Assembly (NCBI GenBank): GCA_025966175.1
Contig: JAOPVN010000189.1
Location: 1-5,186, forward strand
From: Modestobacter sp.
GTDB taxonomy: Bacteria; Actinomycetota; Actinomycetes; Mycobacteriales; Geodermatophilaceae
Length of the DNA stretch: 5,186 nucleotides
Reading direction: 5' to 3'
Of this stretch, positions 1 through 5,186 are shown piece after piece. Position 1 is the first letter of the stretch. The number at the start of each line of letters is the position of its first letter. Made by a program: the position numbers and the translations under genes. A model generated the notes under the pieces. That model did no database searches. It was not told the DNA's origin and saw only the letters and a program-made list of their open reading frames with translations.

Positions 1-526
1 CGGGGTCGGCGTCGACGAGGGTGAGGAAGGCCGCGACCTCGTCGGGATGCGACAGGACGTTGTCGATCACCAGCAGGCCGCCCGGGCGCAGCACCCGCAC
101 CGGATGCGGCCACCAGTCCTCGTACTCGCTGCGTTCGGAGTCGAGGAAGACGACGTCCTGGCTGCCGTCGGGCAGTTCGCGCAGCGCCTGGCCGCCGTCG
201 GCGCAGCGCAGCTCGACCCACTCGTCGAGTCCCGCCTGGCGGAGCGTTCCGGCGGCCGTGGCCTGCCCGTCGGCGTCCAGGTCGACGCTGAGCACCCGGC
301 CCCCGGTGGCCCGTACGGCATCGGCCAGCCACAGGGTCGAGTAGCCGTTGGAGGTGCCGACCTCCACGACGCTGCGCGCGCCCATGGCGCGCAGCACGAC
401 CCCGAGCAGGGCAGCGGCGTCCGGCTCCAGGTTCCGCCGCCGGCGCAGCCGGTCGGGTTCGGCGGCGTCGTGCTCGACGCCGTCGGCGTACAGCGCGTCG
501 GCGATGCGCCGGACTGCGTCGTCCAT
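1..526 (-). CDS. Class I SAM-dependent O-methyltransferase, C-terminus cut off by window edge
   Basis: Probable small-molecule O-methyltransferase of the catechol-OMT/caffeoyl-CoA-OMT-like fold, cytosolic, moving a methyl group from S-adenosylmethionine to a hydroxyl of an unknown acceptor. The 175 visible residues (start ATG at 526..524, frame open to the edge) show the SAM loop VEVGTSNGYS (53-63, glycine motif I), an acidic residue ending strand 2 (D82 in SVDLD), FLDSER (127-132) and VIDN (153-156). D129, D155 and N156 line up with the three divalent-metal ligands of the COMT family. R132 stands where many bacterial relatives have the catalytic lysine of a DADK motif. Relatives are about 210-225 residues, so roughly 40 are missing. 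The start has a strong ribosome site, GAGGAGGG, 6 nt upstream. The gene diverges from ppk2, and its ATG overlaps the stop of a possible leader ORF (526..567). The family call is firm; the substrate is unknown. Confidence 0.88.
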   Translation of the reverse strand, partial: MDDAVRRIADALYADGVEHDAAEPDRLRRRRNLEPDAAALLGVVLRAMGARSVVEVGTSNGYSTLWLADAVRATGGRVLSVDLDADGQATAAGTLRQAGLDEWVELRCADGGQALRELPDGSQDVVFLDSERSEYEDWWPHPVRVLRPGGLLVIDNVLSHPDEVAAFLTLVDADP

Positions 527-567
527 CAGTGGCCCTCCTCGGTCACCCGGGTGGTCGTGGGGATCAT
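526..567 (-). CDS. Possible 13-codon leader ORF coupled to the methyltransferase
   Basis: On the minus strand a perfect Shine-Dalgarno AAGGAGG (582..576) lies 8 nt before an ATG (567..565). It opens a 13-codon frame, MIPTTTRVTEEGH, ending in TGA at 528..526. The final A of that stop is the first base of the methyltransferase ATG, giving the TGATG arrangement typical of translational coupling. The frame differs from that of the methyltransferase, so this is not an N-terminal extension. I recognise no amino-acid-specific attenuator signature, although there are three consecutive threonines at codons 4-6. It is real only if the transcript begins upstream of about position 583 on this strand; a start further in would remove it. 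It could also be a chance ORF next to a chance SD. Confidence 0.4.
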   Translation of the reverse strand: MIPTTTRVTEEGH

Positions 568-582
568 GCACCCGGCCTCCTT
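544..582 (-). promoter_or_regulatory. Structured leader: SD plus start-codon hairpin ahead of the methyltransferase
   Basis: Read on the minus strand, CCGGGTG (575..569) can pair with CACCCGG (553..547). This is a 7-bp GC-rich stem with a 15-nt loop that holds the ATG of the leader ORF; the AAGGAGG site (582..576) abuts the stem's 5' side. The downstream arm is also part of a 10-bp DNA palindrome, CACCCGGGTG (544..553), and CACCCGG recurs at 569..575. The same bases could therefore act as an RNA hairpin or as a repeated protein-binding site. The pairing is visible; any regulatory role is inferred. Confidence 0.35.
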
Positions 583-594
583 AGGCTGCGGTCA
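582..594 (+). promoter_or_regulatory. -10 element and likely leaderless start for ppk2
   Basis: TAGGCT (582..587) fits the actinobacterial -10 consensus TANNNT and ends 6 nt before the ppk2 ATG at 594. A transcript starting at the usual distance would begin at or next to the A of the ATG. There is no Shine-Dalgarno upstream of that ATG, which is what a leaderless mRNA predicts. No convincing -35 box is visible around 559..564, as is common for this class. The -10 box overlaps, by one base, the SD used on the opposite strand. Confidence 0.5.
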
Positions 595-1445
595 TGGCCG
601 ACTCCCTACGCAGCGTGCTGCGCACCCCGGCTGGGCCGGTGACGCTCGCCGAGCTGGACCCGCGCGCGACCCCGCAGGCGCCCGGGGACAAGGAGCACAC
701 CCGCGCGGCGATGGCGGCCGAGGGTCGGCAGCTGGCCGAGCTGCAGGAGCGGCTCTACGCCGAGGGTGCGACCGGTGGCCGGCGCCGGGTGCTGCTCGTG
801 CTGCAGGGGATGGACACCAGCGGCAAGGGTGGTGTCGTGCGGCACGTCGTCGGCGTCGTCCAGCCTCCGGGCGTCGCGTACACCGCCTTCAGGCGCCCGA
901 CCCCGGAGGAGCAGGCGCACGGCTTCCTGTGGCGCATCCGCCGCGCCCTGCCCGCGCCCGGGGTGCTGGGGGTGTTCGACCGCTCGCACTATGAGGACGT
1001 GCTGGCCGGTTCGGTGCGCGGGCTGGTGGGACCCGCGGTGGTCGAGCGGCGGTTGCGGGAGATCGTCCGGTTCGAGCGCCAGCTGGCCGACGACGGCGTC
1101 GCCCTGGTGAAGGTCTTCCTGCACCTGAGCCCGTGGGAGCAGAAGGAGCGGCTGCTGGCCCGGCTCGACGACTCGGCCAAGCGGTGGAAGTTCGACCCGG
1201 CCGACCTCGACGACCGCGCGCTGTGGCCGGCCTACCAGCGCGCTTACGAGACGGTCCTGGGGCGCACGGACACCGACGCCGCGCCTTGGTACGTCGTCCC
1301 CAGCGACCGGAAGTGGTACCGGAACTGGGCGGTGGGCCGGCTGCTGCTGGAGACGCTCGCCGACCTGGACCCTCGCCTCCCCGAGCCCTCCTACGACCTC
1401 GCCGAGCAGCGGGACCGGCTGATCGAGGAGCACCCGTTCAGCTGA
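594..1445 (+). CDS. ppk2: PPK2-family polyphosphate:nucleotide phosphotransferase
   Basis: Cytosolic kinase that transfers phosphate between inorganic polyphosphate and nucleotides, usually making nucleoside di- or triphosphates from AMP or ADP. The 283 residues match the family's usual 260-300. The Walker A loop is GMDTSGKGG (72-80) and the Walker B region is FDRSHYEDVL (128-137). The lid and helix section contains KRWKF (196-200) with basic residues for polyphosphate, followed by APWYVVPSDRKWYRNW (230-245), the conserved C-terminal block. The SHYEDVL form of Walker B, rather than SWYNRAG, points to the class III-like group that can phosphorylate both AMP and ADP; that subclass is an inference. 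ATG 594 is chosen because the N-terminal part (PVTLAEL, DKEHTRAAM) is family-like and a -10 box lies right before it. It diverges from the methyltransferase, and its 3' end overlaps the converging membrane-protein gene by 8 bp, leaving no room for a separate terminator. Confidence 0.95.
   Translation: MADSLRSVLRTPAGPVTLAELDPRATPQAPGDKEHTRAAMAAEGRQLAELQERLYAEGATGGRRRVLLVLQGMDTSGKGGVVRHVVGVVQPPGVAYTAFRRPTPEEQAHGFLWRIRRALPAPGVLGVFDRSHYEDVLAGSVRGLVGPAVVERRLREIVRFERQLADDGVALVKVFLHLSPWEQKERLLARLDDSAKRWKFDPADLDDRALWPAYQRAYETVLGRTDTDAAPWYVVPSDRKWYRNWAVGRLLLETLADLDPRLPEPSYDLAEQRDRLIEEHPFS
1438..1445. other. Palindromic convergent stop-codon overlap
   Basis: TCAGCTGA is a perfect 8-bp palindrome that contains the TGA of ppk2 (1443..1445) on the plus strand and the TGA of the membrane-protein gene (1440..1438) on the minus strand. 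The genes therefore end inside each other with no intergenic DNA, and their transcripts must have complementary 3' ends. Confidence 0.9.
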
Positions 1446-2322
1446 GCCCGGCCCCACGGCGGACCCGGGCATCCAGTGCCTGGGTGAACAGCCAGCCCGC
1501 GATCAGCACCAGGTGGAGCAGGAACAGCCAGAACCCGACCGCGGCGACGCCGCCCACGACGGTGAGCCCACCGAACGGGGCGCCCAGGTCCAGCGGCAGG
1601 GACAGGAAGAACACGAACCCCTGCAGGAAGCCGGACAGCGAGGCGGCGGTGAGCAGTGCGCCGACGACCACGGCCCGCCAGCGCAGCCGGCCGGCGGCGA
1701 TGACCCGGAACACCCAGATCAACGGCAGGGTCAGCGCGGCGAGCACGGCGTAGTAGCCCGCCGCGAACCCGCCGACCGCCGCGCCGGCCCCCGGGGTGTC
1801 CGCGAGGTCGGCGAGCAGCCGGCCGACCAGCAACAGCGGGTAGAGCAGCAGTGGGGCCAGCAGCAGCAGAGGGAGGGAGAGCAGTCGGCCCCGCCAGGCG
1901 GTGAACCGGTCGGTGGCCGGACTGAACCGCAGCAGCGCCCGGCGGATCCCCTCCCCGTACAGCGAGATGGGCAGTACCGTCAGCACCGCCTCGAGCACGC
2001 TGAGGTCGGTACCGGCACCGGCCAGCCGGGCCAGCGCGTCGGGAGCTCCCAACTGGGAGGGCAGCACCTCGGCGAGCCGCGCGGTGAGCTCTCGGACGGT
2101 CCCCGGGCTGGTCACCCAGCTGGTCAGCGCCAGCGACAGGACCAGCACCGGGACGACGGCGATCCCGGCGTAGAAGGTGAGCCCCGCGGCGATCAGCGCG
2201 GTGTCCCGCCCCCGCAGCCGCTCCCGGATCGTGGTCAGCAGGTCGCGCGCCTCGCTCGCCACCTGCACCGGCTCATGCCACCAGGGATCAGGCGGCCCCG
2301 CGCGCTGAGTCCGCTGGATCAC
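1438..2322 (-). CDS. YihY/BrkB (UPF0761) family inner-membrane protein
   Basis: Integral membrane protein of the YihY/virulence factor BrkB family, whose molecular role is not settled; older annotations as ribonuclease BN are known to be mistaken. At 294 residues it is the usual length. A soluble, charged N-terminus (1-40) leads into the family's first helix, with GRDTALIAAGLTFYAGIAVVP at about 38-58. Helices follow at roughly 44-70, 108-127, 145-170, 180-207, 215-240 and 255-280, six in all, with the conserved YGEGIRRAL stretch near 120-130. The chain ends in the basic ARVRRGAGLS tail, which suggests a cytosolic C-terminus. The start is GTG (2322..2320); an in-frame TGA lies eleven codons upstream and no ATG fits better. 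The ribosome site is weak (GCGGAAC). It converges on ppk2 and diverges from the sugar operon; neither context reveals its job. Confidence 0.9.
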   Translation of the reverse strand: MIQRTQRAGPPDPWWHEPVQVASEARDLLTTIRERLRGRDTALIAAGLTFYAGIAVVPVLVLSLALTSWVTSPGTVRELTARLAEVLPSQLGAPDALARLAGAGTDLSVLEAVLTVLPISLYGEGIRRALLRFSPATDRFTAWRGRLLSLPLLLLAPLLLYPLLLVGRLLADLADTPGAGAAVGGFAAGYYAVLAALTLPLIWVFRVIAAGRLRWRAVVVGALLTAASLSGFLQGFVFFLSLPLDLGAPFGGLTVVGGVAAVGFWLFLLHLVLIAGWLFTQALDARVRRGAGLS

Positions 2323-2327
2323 AAGTT

Positions 2328-2360
2328 CCGCACAGAATCCGTTGACTTCTGCTCATGCGG
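2328..2360. promoter_or_regulatory. Weak candidate operator over the operon's -35 box
   Basis: CCGCA-CAGAA (2328..2337) is mirrored by TTCTG (2347..2351) and TGCGG (2356..2360). The inner CAGAA/TTCTG arms are 9 bp apart and flank the -35 box; the outer arms are offset by a 4-base insertion on the right. A repressor of a sugar operon would be expected in this position, but the arms are short and the symmetry imperfect, so chance is quite possible. Confidence 0.2.
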
Positions 2361-2371
2361 GGCAATAGTGT
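2342..2371 (+). promoter_or_regulatory. Sigma-70-type promoter of the sugar uptake operon
   Basis: TTGACT (2342..2347) matches five of six bases of the -35 consensus. Two overlapping -10 candidates follow: AATAGT (2364..2369, 16-bp spacing) and TAGTGT (2366..2371, TANNNT type, 18-bp spacing). Transcription would begin near 2376-2379, leaving a leader of about 27 nt that carries a strong ribosome site, GAAGGAAGGGG (2386..2396), 8 nt before the ATG at 2405. This is the most AT-rich spot in the neighbourhood and sits in the 82-bp gap between divergent genes. Confidence 0.6.
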
Positions 2372-2404
2372 GCCGACGTCACTCCGAAGGAAGGGGCCGC
2401 AACG

Positions 2405-3235
2405 ATGCGTCTCGGTTACCACAGCATCACCTGGGGTGGGGTCGTCGGCGCCCCTCAGGGGGTCACCAGCATCAAGGACCTCTTCTACCTGTCCCACGGC
2501 TCCGTCCCGGACGCGGTCCGCGACATCGGCGCGGTCGGATACGAGGGCGTCGAGGTGTTCGACGGCAACCTGGCCGCGTTCGCCGACCGGCCCGAGGAGC
2601 TCACCGACGTCCTCGCGGAGACCGGCATCGAGCTGGTGAGCGTCTACACCGGCGCCAACTTCGTCTACGCCGACGTGCTGCCCGACGAGATGCACCGCAT
2701 CCGCACCGCCTGCGAGCTGGCCGCCCGGTTCGGTGCCTCGCGGCTGGTGGTCGGTGGTGGCGCCCGCCGCGCCGCCGGCACCACCGACGAGGACTACGAC
2801 CGCCTGGGCTCGGGCCTGGACTCGGTGGTCGACCTCGCCGCCGAGCACGGCCTGGAGGCCAGCTACCACCCGCACCTGGGCACCATCGTGGAGAGCCCGG
2901 ACGAGCTGGACCGCCTGATGGAGCGCAGCCGGATCGGCTTCTGCCCCGACACCGCCCACCTGGCCGCCGGCGGCGGAGACCCCGCTGCCGCGATCCGCAA
3001 GTACGCGGACCGGCTCCGGCACGTGCACCTCAAGGACCTCTCCCGGAAGACCGGCGAGTTCCTCCCGCTCGGTGCCGGTGACCTGGACCTGGCCGACATC
3101 GTCCGCGCGGTCTCCGAGACCGACTACGACAGCTGGCTGGTCGTCGAACTGGACTCCTACGACGGCGACCCCCGGGCCGCCGCCGAGCAGAGCCTCACCC
3201 ACCTCCGTCAGCTCCTCGCCGACGCAGGCGTCTGA
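2405..3235 (+). CDS. Sugar phosphate isomerase/epimerase family TIM barrel (IolE/IolI-like)
   Basis: Enzyme of the xylose-isomerase-like TIM-barrel superfamily, which isomerises, epimerises or dehydrates sugars and keto-cyclitols with a divalent metal. The 276 residues are a full single barrel. Visible landmarks are LGYHSITWGG (3-12), GYEGVEVFDG (45-54) with E50 as a likely first metal ligand, YHPHLGT (154-160), CPDTAHL (180-186), HVHLKDL (206-212) and VVELD (246-250) with E248 as the closing glutamate. The YHxHxGT, DTxHL and HVHLKD set is also what 2-keto-myo-inositol dehydratase (IolE) and inosose isomerase (IolI) show, so a cyclitol or rare-sugar role is plausible. The superfamily is too broad to name the reaction. 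ATG 2405 has a strong ribosome site 8 nt upstream. It is first in the operon, 78 bp ahead of the binding-protein gene, so it probably acts on the imported compound or its early product. Confidence 0.87.
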   Translation: MRLGYHSITWGGVVGAPQGVTSIKDLFYLSHGSVPDAVRDIGAVGYEGVEVFDGNLAAFADRPEELTDVLAETGIELVSVYTGANFVYADVLPDEMHRIRTACELAARFGASRLVVGGGARRAAGTTDEDYDRLGSGLDSVVDLAAEHGLEASYHPHLGTIVESPDELDRLMERSRIGFCPDTAHLAAGGGDPAAAIRKYADRLRHVHLKDLSRKTGEFLPLGAGDLDLADIVRAVSETDYDSWLVVELDSYDGDPRAAAEQSLTHLRQLLADAGV

Positions 3236-3239
3236 TCCC

Positions 3240-3260
3240 CGGCGCCTCCTCGCGGCGCCG
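3240..3260 (+). other. Short hairpin between the isomerase and binding-protein genes
   Basis: CGGCGCC (3240..3246) pairs with GGCGCCG (3254..3260) around a 7-nt loop, a 7-bp all-GC stem starting 5 nt after the isomerase stop codon. No T-tract follows (TCGTTCCG), so it is not a classical intrinsic terminator. It could stop exoribonucleases or separate messages so that the binding protein is made at a different level. At this GC content a 7-bp stem may also arise by chance. Confidence 0.4.
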
Positions 3261-3313
3261 TCGTTCCGCCCGCACGTCCCCCGCTACTCCGTCTCACCGA
3301 AGAGAGAGAGCAC

Positions 3314-4498
3314 ATGAAGCGACGTCCTCTGCGACGCCTCGGCGCCGTTCCCCTCCTGACGGCCACCGTCGTGGCCCTCGTCCTGTCCGGCTGTTCCTCA
3401 GCCAGCAGCGGCTCCTCCAACGGCGGGGGTGACGTCAACCAGGCCGCCGTGGACAAGGCCGATGCCGCACTCAAGGCCCTCGAGGGCCAGGTGCTCAGCA
3501 CCGGCCCGAACGGCGAGGCGGCGTCCTCGGTCGATGAGGTCAAGCTGAGCGACGCGCAGCTCGCCCAGGTCCAGGCCATGGGCGCGAAGGCCGCCATCGT
3601 CATGCACTACGGCGGCAACGACTGGAGCACCGCCCAGGTCGACGGCCTGCAGTCGGAGTTCAAGCGGTTGGGGATCCAGGTCGTCGCGACCACCGACGCC
3701 GACTTCAAGCCCGAGAAGCAGGTCTCCGACATCGAGACCGTGATGACGCAGAACCCCAACGTCATCGTCTCCATCCCCACCGACCCGGTGGCCACCGCCA
3801 GCGCGTACCGGGCCGCGGCTCAGGCCGGCGCCAAGCTCGTGTTCATGGACAACGTCCCCGACGGCTTCAAGGCCGGCCAGGACTACGTCTCGATGGTCTC
3901 CGCCGACAACTACGGCAACGGCGTGGTCTCCGCGCACCTGCTGGCCCGCAGCCTCGGCGGCTCGGGCAAGGTCGGCGTGATCTACCACAACGCCGACTTC
4001 TTCGTGACCAAGCAGCGGTACGACGGGTTCAAGAAGACGGTCGAGGACCAGTACCCCGACATGCAGATCGTCGCCGACCAGGGCATCGCCGGTCCGGACT
4101 TCGCCGGTGACGCGCAGGCCGCGGCCAACGCCATGCTGAGCCAGCACCCCGACCTGGACGCCATCTGGGCCGTCTGGGACGTGCCGGCCGAGGGTGTGCT
4201 CGCCGCCGCTCGGGCCGCCGGCCGGACCGACCTGAAGGTCGCCACCCAGGACCTCGGGCTCAACGTCGCCATCGCGCTGGCCAAGAACGAGCTGGTCGTC
4301 GGCCTCGGCGCCCAGCGACCGTTCGACCAGGGTGTCACCGAGGCGCGGCTCGCCGCGCTGTCCCTGCTGGGCCAGCCGACCCCGGCGTACGTGGCCCTGC
4401 CGGCGCTGCCGGTCGACCACAAGAACGTGCTGGACGCCTGGAAGCAGGTCTACCACTCCGACCCGCCGTCGACGCTCGCCGACAGCTACAAGGACTGA
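3314..4498 (+). CDS. Sugar ABC transporter substrate-binding lipoprotein (RbsB-like)
   Basis: Membrane-anchored binding protein that captures a sugar-like ligand outside the cell and delivers it to a CUT2-type ABC importer. The 394 residues begin with a basic lipoprotein signal peptide (KRRPLRR, then a hydrophobic core) and the lipobox LSGC with the lipidated cysteine at 27, followed by a Ser/Gly-rich linker. The two-lobed periplasmic-binding fold spans about 93-375: AAIVMHYGGNDWS (93-105) is the first strand and ligand loop, SIPTDPVA (153-160) and VFMDNVPDGF (176-185) are typical of the ribose-binding group, and the hinge and second lobe carry GKVGVIYHN and AIWAVWD. Residues 40-92, before the first strand, form a longer polar N-terminal segment than in RbsB. 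ATG 3314 is preceded by a purine run, GAAGAGAGAGAG (3299..3310), an unusual weak SD. The ATPase gene follows after 9 nt. Ligand is unknown; the upstream enzyme hints at a cyclitol or rare sugar. Confidence 0.92.
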   Translation: MKRRPLRRLGAVPLLTATVVALVLSGCSSASSGSSNGGGDVNQAAVDKADAALKALEGQVLSTGPNGEAASSVDEVKLSDAQLAQVQAMGAKAAIVMHYGGNDWSTAQVDGLQSEFKRLGIQVVATTDADFKPEKQVSDIETVMTQNPNVIVSIPTDPVATASAYRAAAQAGAKLVFMDNVPDGFKAGQDYVSMVSADNYGNGVVSAHLLARSLGGSGKVGVIYHNADFFVTKQRYDGFKKTVEDQYPDMQIVADQGIAGPDFAGDAQAAANAMLSQHPDLDAIWAVWDVPAEGVLAAARAAGRTDLKVATQDLGLNVAIALAKNELVVGLGAQRPFDQGVTEARLAALSLLGQPTPAYVALPALPVDHKNVLDAWKQVYHSDPPSTLADSYKD

Positions 4499-4507
4499 GT
4501 TCGCTCC

Positions 4508-5186
<679 letters not shown>

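Noticed and set aside
563..568. CATGAT on the minus strand as the methyltransferase -10 box
   Set aside because: Four of six matches to TATAAT but no -35 at a proper distance; kept only as the alternative that would abolish the leader ORF.
47..994. Long plus-strand open frame of 315 codons across the methyltransferase and the start of ppk2
   Set aside because: It is low-complexity Arg/Gly/Ala/Pro in its second half, has no recognisable domain, and overlaps two genes whose frames carry clear motifs. It is a by-product of high GC.
606..1472. Minus-strand open frame of 288 codons opposite ppk2
   Set aside because: Complement of a real gene in GC-rich DNA; no motif and a Gln/Val/Gly/Arg-rich composition typical of shadows.
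1513..3081. Plus-strand open frame of 522 codons opposite the membrane protein and over the isomerase
   Set aside because: Sequence is Gln/Arg/Gly-rich without domains, crosses a promoter region, and conflicts with two well-supported genes.
3240..3260. Reading the hairpin after the isomerase gene as an intrinsic terminator
   Set aside because: No T-tract follows the stem, and the next gene lies only 53 bp on in the same direction with no clear promoter between, so read-through is more likely.

Overview
The window is very GC-rich throughout, with G or C in most third codon positions, a GTG start, TANNNT-type -10 elements and an actinobacterial style of gene content. It most likely comes from a high-GC actinobacterium, perhaps near the Geodermatophilaceae or Frankiales. 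That placement is an inference from composition and protein style, not a search result. Nearly all of the sequence is coding: six protein genes plus one possible 13-codon leader ORF, and no tRNA, rRNA, CRISPR or mobile element that I can see.

Left part (1-2322). A class I SAM-dependent O-methyltransferase runs leftward and is cut by the window edge. Diverging from it is a PPK2-family polyphosphate kinase that appears to be translated from a leaderless mRNA. The 67-bp gap between them is dense: it holds a -10 box for ppk2 and, on the other strand, a perfect Shine-Dalgarno with a 13-codon ORF whose stop codon overlaps the methyltransferase start (TGATG). A YihY/BrkB-type six-helix membrane protein converges on ppk2; the two reading frames overlap by 8 bp, and the overlap is exactly the palindrome TCAGCTGA.

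Right part (2323-5186). A clear promoter with -35 TTGACT opens a rightward operon. Its genes are an IolE/IolI-like sugar-phosphate isomerase/epimerase family TIM-barrel enzyme, a sugar-binding lipoprotein of the RbsB type, and the first 226 codons of an RbsA/MglA-type sugar ABC ATPase. The permease, the second ATPase half and probably more catabolic genes should lie to the right of the window. Together these look like uptake and first catabolic steps for a sugar or cyclitol. The enzyme resembles inositol-pathway isomerases and dehydratases, but the substrate cannot be fixed from sequence alone.

The most notable signals are three. The ATPase has lost the ABC signature in its first domain (LGTAY where relatives have LSxGQ). 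A very stable 14-bp perfect hairpin (17 bp with one wobble) sits inside the first codons of the same ATPase gene, just after the binding-protein gene. The methyltransferase has the coupled leader ORF. I see no wholly new multi-gene system; most of the window is recognisable families, with unusual details at the gene junctions.
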